Source of the DNA: Jacaranda mimosifolia
Taxonomy: Eukaryota > Streptophyta > Magnoliopsida > Lamiales > Bignoniaceae
Length of the DNA: 64,000 nucleotides
Assembly: GCA_018894105.1 (NCBI GenBank)
Contig: CM032126.1
Coordinates: 23,162,391 to 23,226,390, forward strand
Direction: 5' to 3'
The notes beneath the pieces were generated by a model that saw only the letters and a program-made list of their open reading frames with translations, ran no database searches and was not told the DNA's origin. The translations under genes and the position numbers were made by a program. Shown here one piece after another: positions 60,467-64,000 of this stretch (its first letter is position 1; each line of letters opens with the position of its first letter).

Positions 60467-60979
60467 TAGGCTGTGAAATGGATCATAAGGTATCTGAGAG
60501 GCTCTGCAGACAGATGTTTGAGGTATAGTCAATTGAATTCTACTACTAGAATAACTGGCTATGTAGATGCGGATTATGCAGGAGATTTGGACAACAGAAG
60601 GTCCATGACGGGCTATGTGTTTTGTGTATCAAGTTGTACGGTTAGCTGGAAGACAACTTTGTAGTCATCAGTTGCATTATCTACAATAGAAACTGAGTAT
60701 ATGGCTTTGGCTAAAGGCATCAAGGAAGGTATTTGGCTAAAGGGGCTGATTGATGATATGGGTATGACTTCCGAGATCACTAAGGCATTTTGTGACAGTC
60801 AGAGTGTCATACACTTGTCAAAGAATCAAGCATTTCATGAGAGAATAAAGCACATAGATGTGAGGTATCACTTTGTCCAGGATATGGTGTCTCAAGGTGT
60901 CATGTTGGTTAACAAGGTTAGGACTAAGGATAATTCGGCAGATATGTTGACTAAGGCTATTCCAGGAATCAAACTCTAA
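60467..60979 (+). pseudogene. Copia-D RNase H
   Basis: Same frame as RT. Landmarks: KWIIRYLRGSADRCLRYS, YVDADYAGDLDNRRSMTGYV (catalytic Asp region), stop TAG 60662 where Gln precedes SSVALST, IETEYMALAKGIKEGIWLKG (catalytic Glu), FCDSQSVIHLSKNQAFHER and DNSADMLTKAIPG. Ends 60979 with a natural stop. Apart from two stops the domain is well preserved. Confidence 0.9.
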
Positions 60980-61070
60980 CATTGCTTTGATTTGGTTAAT
61001 GTTTGCAGACTCAGATAACAGGCCCTTTTGGGGGCAGGGACAAAGAAGAAGGATGGTGAATTTCTAGCCA

Positions 61071-61080
61071 AGGTGGAGAA
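61071..61080 (+). other. Polypurine tract of Copia-D
   Basis: AGGTGGAGAA directly before the 3' LTR. Confidence 0.75.
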
Positions 61081-61689
61081 TAGTTGATTTTACCTTGAAA
61101 ATTGGGCTAAATTGACAAGAACTGGAAGAAGAACGAAGCTAAACAAAGCAAAGTGGTCGGAATGGGCTCGAGAACACACCCCGGCACATGTTGGCAGAAC
61201 GCTACGCGCTGGGGTGCGAGGCAAGGTTCACTAAGGCATGGACATGGACGAAAAAGGCATGAAAACATGCATCGTACGCCCCGGCGCGTAGTGAACATTA
61301 ACTAAATGAAAGGCGCGCTGGGGTGCAAAAAAAACTTGCGCCCCAGCAAACAGCGTAGGCCCCCACGAGCCTTGGGCTTTAGTTTTTGGGTATAAATATC
61401 CATTTTTTCTTCCAGGAAAAGGATCACGAACATAACACAATGGCTTCTTTACTGCTTTTGAGTAATTATCTCAAGACGGAGTTTAGAATGAAGGTGTTAG
61501 GTGTTTTCATGAGATTTGTGGGATTCAAGTTTGTACTTACACTTTGATTTGAGATTAATAAAATTCTTTTTCTTTGTTGGGTAGATTAGGCACATTGCCG
61601 AACCACGTTAAATCTTGTTGTCATAATTCCATCGAATTACTTTACTGTTATTTCATTATTTCTACAATAGATCCTCCTGGGTTACAACA
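61081..61689 (+). repeat. Copia-D 3' LTR (609 bp)
   Basis: Aligns with 56395-57050 but is about 47 bases shorter, mainly because one GCGCCCCAGC repeat interval is missing. It has a hairpin at 61317-61347 and TATAAATA near 61390. Confidence 0.92.
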
Positions 61690-61694
61690 GGTAT

Positions 61695-63300
61695 AGTGAT
61701 TATGCCATTTATAGTGTGCTATATCCATGTAATTTATCTGCTCTAATTCGTATTCCCTATATTGGTATGGTATGTTATTTGGTTCTATCTTGAACTTCGA
61801 GGCCATAAACAATAGGAAGTGTGGCCCTTTCAGTTATTAAGGGTTCAATAGATATTTTATAGATTTTCATATGTCAAGCTTAGACCATGAAAGCATGATA
61901 TATACTCTCATCTGTTATCTTCAAAACATTAAAAAAAAGGAAAAAAAATAAATTTAAGATAACAAATGTAAAAAAGCAAATTTGAACCAGAATATATTTA
62001 TAGGAATAGTAGCTAGAAAAGTTCATATCGAACACAGAGAGTAAATTTCTAGTAATCAAATGAAGTGAAATAAAAAGTAAGAAAAAATAATAAAATTTTC
62101 GATAAATTTTGTTAATTTCCTAAGAAAAGGATGATTCTTATAAGTATCTATTATAAGTTTATTATAATAATATGATAAAGTATTTGGCATTATGTGTTAT
62201 AGTTGGCACTAAATCAACTGGAGTTTTAAGTTAATTTACATTTAAAGAGATGCTTTTGTTCTTTAGATTAGTATCAATTTTGATTGGAATCCATAGACAT
62301 ATAGAGTGTGAAATGGGGGCAAAAGATCAGCACGGATTATGTAAATGGTAGTTATCCCAAATTAGACTAGAGACAAAGATGTGGGGAGATGTAGAAGTAT
62401 AAAAGGTTATGTCCGAAATACTAATCCCACTTGTCCCACATTGGTAGTTATTCCAGTGGTGACACATTATATGTTATTCAAGGGTTGGTATTTGTTAAAG
62501 TATCAACTAAGGGATTAATTAGGTATGCTCACATGATTGGGCTGCTGCTCGGCCCTACTCGACTCTGGTGTTTGAACGAATTATCTTGAGCTAATTTTTT
62601 TGTTGAAAATTAAATTATAAAATTAAAGTTGTCTTTATCTGAATTTTTAAATTTTCGTAACTAAAATGTTACAAAACATGTTTGCTCCCCCTCTTGCACT
62701 TATAAATAGTCTGTTGAATTGTAGGCTAAATATACACAACTTAGAATCTAATTGTGAAAGCTCTCTCTACTCTCTTCACTCTCACTCTCACTCTCTGTAT
62801 ACAGTGTTGAGCATGATCGAGTAATATTTCAAAGTAAAGTTGGTCTTAAGTTCATCAACCAACTTCTAGACTGTATTTCCTAGAAGAAGAGTTGTGCACC
62901 TAGTGCATCAGTGAGTGGGGCAATATTTTCTTCAAGGTTAACTAATCCTGCTAGTGACTTAGTCGATCATTCTATGTACAATAAAAAATGTAACTAAGTA
63001 CTTTACTTGCTTTCTATTATTCCTGTTGCTTAAATAATTTAATTTAATTTCCATTCCAAGCTGGTTTTTGCTTTTGGTTTTTGTAAATTGAATTGAATCT
63101 ACTATTGTTTTGCATATCTTGAAACTTTATATTGAAATTGTTTATTGGGCTGCCCCATGATTATCTGCATGTTTGGATAATCTGAAAGTCTGATTTCCAG
63201 CAATCTTGAAGAGAACATTAGCATTATAAACTATTTTTATATAAAATACGGCATCAAAGAGCGGTTTCAATATTAGCTCTATGTTATCTACAAAAGTTGA
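61695..63300. other. Non-coding sequence, possibly an LTR of the following copia element
   Basis: No gene recognised. TATAAATAG near 62700 followed by a CT-rich leader (62755-62800) resembles the promoter part of a copia LTR. No second copy and no clear primer site can be found within the window. Confidence 0.35.
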
Positions 63301-63326
63301 ACTACCTGGCTTGCTAGAAAAGCATT

Positions 63327-64000
63327 TTGGCCAATTTTTCAAATATTGGAAACAAAAAAGGAAAATGGCTCAAGATAAAAGGACTTTTATCAACGATTCC
63401 GGTGACTAGGCATGAACTAACTAATAGTGATCCCAAAATAGCTAAAATAGTTGAGTGGACTAAGCGGGATCAGTTAGGTGGGGGGATTAATTTGCTGTCA
63501 CTATCAAATTCCCTCTCAACATTTATTACTCCAACTCATATATTGTAAATCATTGTGTGATGAGTTAGATTAGAAATATAATACTTAAGAGTAAGGGCTC
63601 AAAAAGTATTTTGTTTCCAAGTTCATGAAATATCAGATGGTTGAAGGAAATTTTGTAACTGAAGAGATGCATTAGCTGATTAACCTCGAACATGTCCTTG
63701 TTGATGCTGAGATGAAACTTCCAAAAAAGTTTCTATTCATATCCATAGTGGATAAATTTCCTAAATCTTTGAAAAGTTTTAGCATGACACTCAAGCATCA
63801 AAAAGGCAAGTTGTCCATAGATGATCTAACGATTGCTATTAGCATCAAAGAGAAAAACTAGAATGAAGTTCATAGGGTTCTTATTTAGTACCATCCAAAG
63901 GCGAATATGGTAACAATAGAGAAGATGAAAAATTCTATGATGAAAGTGAACCCAAACTCAAACACCATAAATAAAGGCAAAACTAATTCCAACAAGAAAC
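63327..64000 (+). pseudogene. gag: Copia-E gag fragment, runs off the right edge
   Basis: Readable in shifting frames. EWTKRDQLGGGINLLSLSNS is at about 63452-63511. A KYQMVEGNFVTEE segment (near 63630) and VDKFPKSLKSFSMTLKHQKG with KLSIDDLTIAISIKEKN (about 63750-63858) are copia gag landmarks (M-V-E-G, I-x-K-L-P...W, L-R-H-K, D-L). A stop at 63859 and others precede a Lys/Asn-rich tail that would lead to the zinc knuckle beyond 64000. Confidence 0.7.

Larger units (their letters stand above)
56395..61689 (+). mobile_element. Copia-D: structurally complete Tnt1/Tork-like copia element (5,295 bp)
   Basis: LTRs 56395-57050 and 61081-61689, primer site, gag-PR-INT-RT-RNaseH and polypurine tract are all in place. 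GGTAT lies just outside both ends (56390-56394 and 61690-61694). The left LTR starts TG; the right one starts TA, one mutation away. The coding region 57077-60979 reads almost continuously as a Tnt1/Tork-like polyprotein but carries at least eleven stops and some frameshifts, so it cannot move on its own. Confidence 0.95.

Overview
This window looks like repeat-rich nuclear DNA of a flowering plant. I find no intact host gene. Nearly everything I can identify is transposable-element sequence of plant-typical lineages: Ty1/copia elements with gag-PR-INT-RT-RNaseH order, Ty3/gypsy elements of the Tat type (two RNase H domains, a TGGYGCCGT-type primer site), a BED-finger hAT transposon, and PIF/Harbinger-like MITEs. 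All coding regions carry stops or frameshifts, so gene entries are called as pseudogenes. Names such as Copia-A or Tat-1 are labels used only here.

Layout. 1-14150: Copia-A, a copia element with LTRs of about 2.2 kb, its 5' LTR cut by the window edge. Its 3' LTR is split by a 4,794-bp hAT element (7494-12287) with a perfect 8-bp target duplication. About 14460-19570: Tat-1, a gypsy remnant with RT, two RNase H domains and integrase but no gag, followed by short tandem repeats. About 20340-31359: Copia-B, a degraded copia element whose integrase start is interrupted by Tat-2 (21545-29373). Tat-2 is a gag-protease-only Tat element, itself interrupted by a 1.14-kb Harbinger-like MITE (25360-26503).

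32134-50959: Copia-C, an 18.8-kb copia element with 260-270-bp LTRs and a perfect 5-bp target duplication (TCATA). It should be about 5 kb. It is inflated by an 11-kb tandem array made from its own zinc-knuckle and protease coding region, and by a 2.4-kb solo LTR inserted at the protease active-site codons. The array has three levels: a 213-bp (71-codon) protease sub-repeat, a unit of about 1,005 bp repeated 12 times, and an alternating a/b dimer of about 2,010 bp in its centre. This is how a young satellite with higher-order repeats is built, and it is the most remarkable feature here.

50965-55595: AT-rich sequence with microsatellites and no recognisable gene. 55740-56210: a 471-bp MITE with TAA duplications. 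56395-61689: Copia-D, a structurally complete Tnt1/Tork-like copia element with target duplication GGTAT. At conserved motifs its stop codons read as TGG or CAG codons changed by G:C to A:T transitions. 61695-64000: anonymous sequence and then a copia gag fragment running off the right edge.

The nesting gives a relative history: Copia-A before the hAT; Copia-B before Tat-2 before its MITE; Copia-C inserted and decayed, then its array amplified, then the solo-LTR element landed in a single array unit. Family assignments rest on motifs read by eye. Percent identities, ages and copy numbers were not computed.
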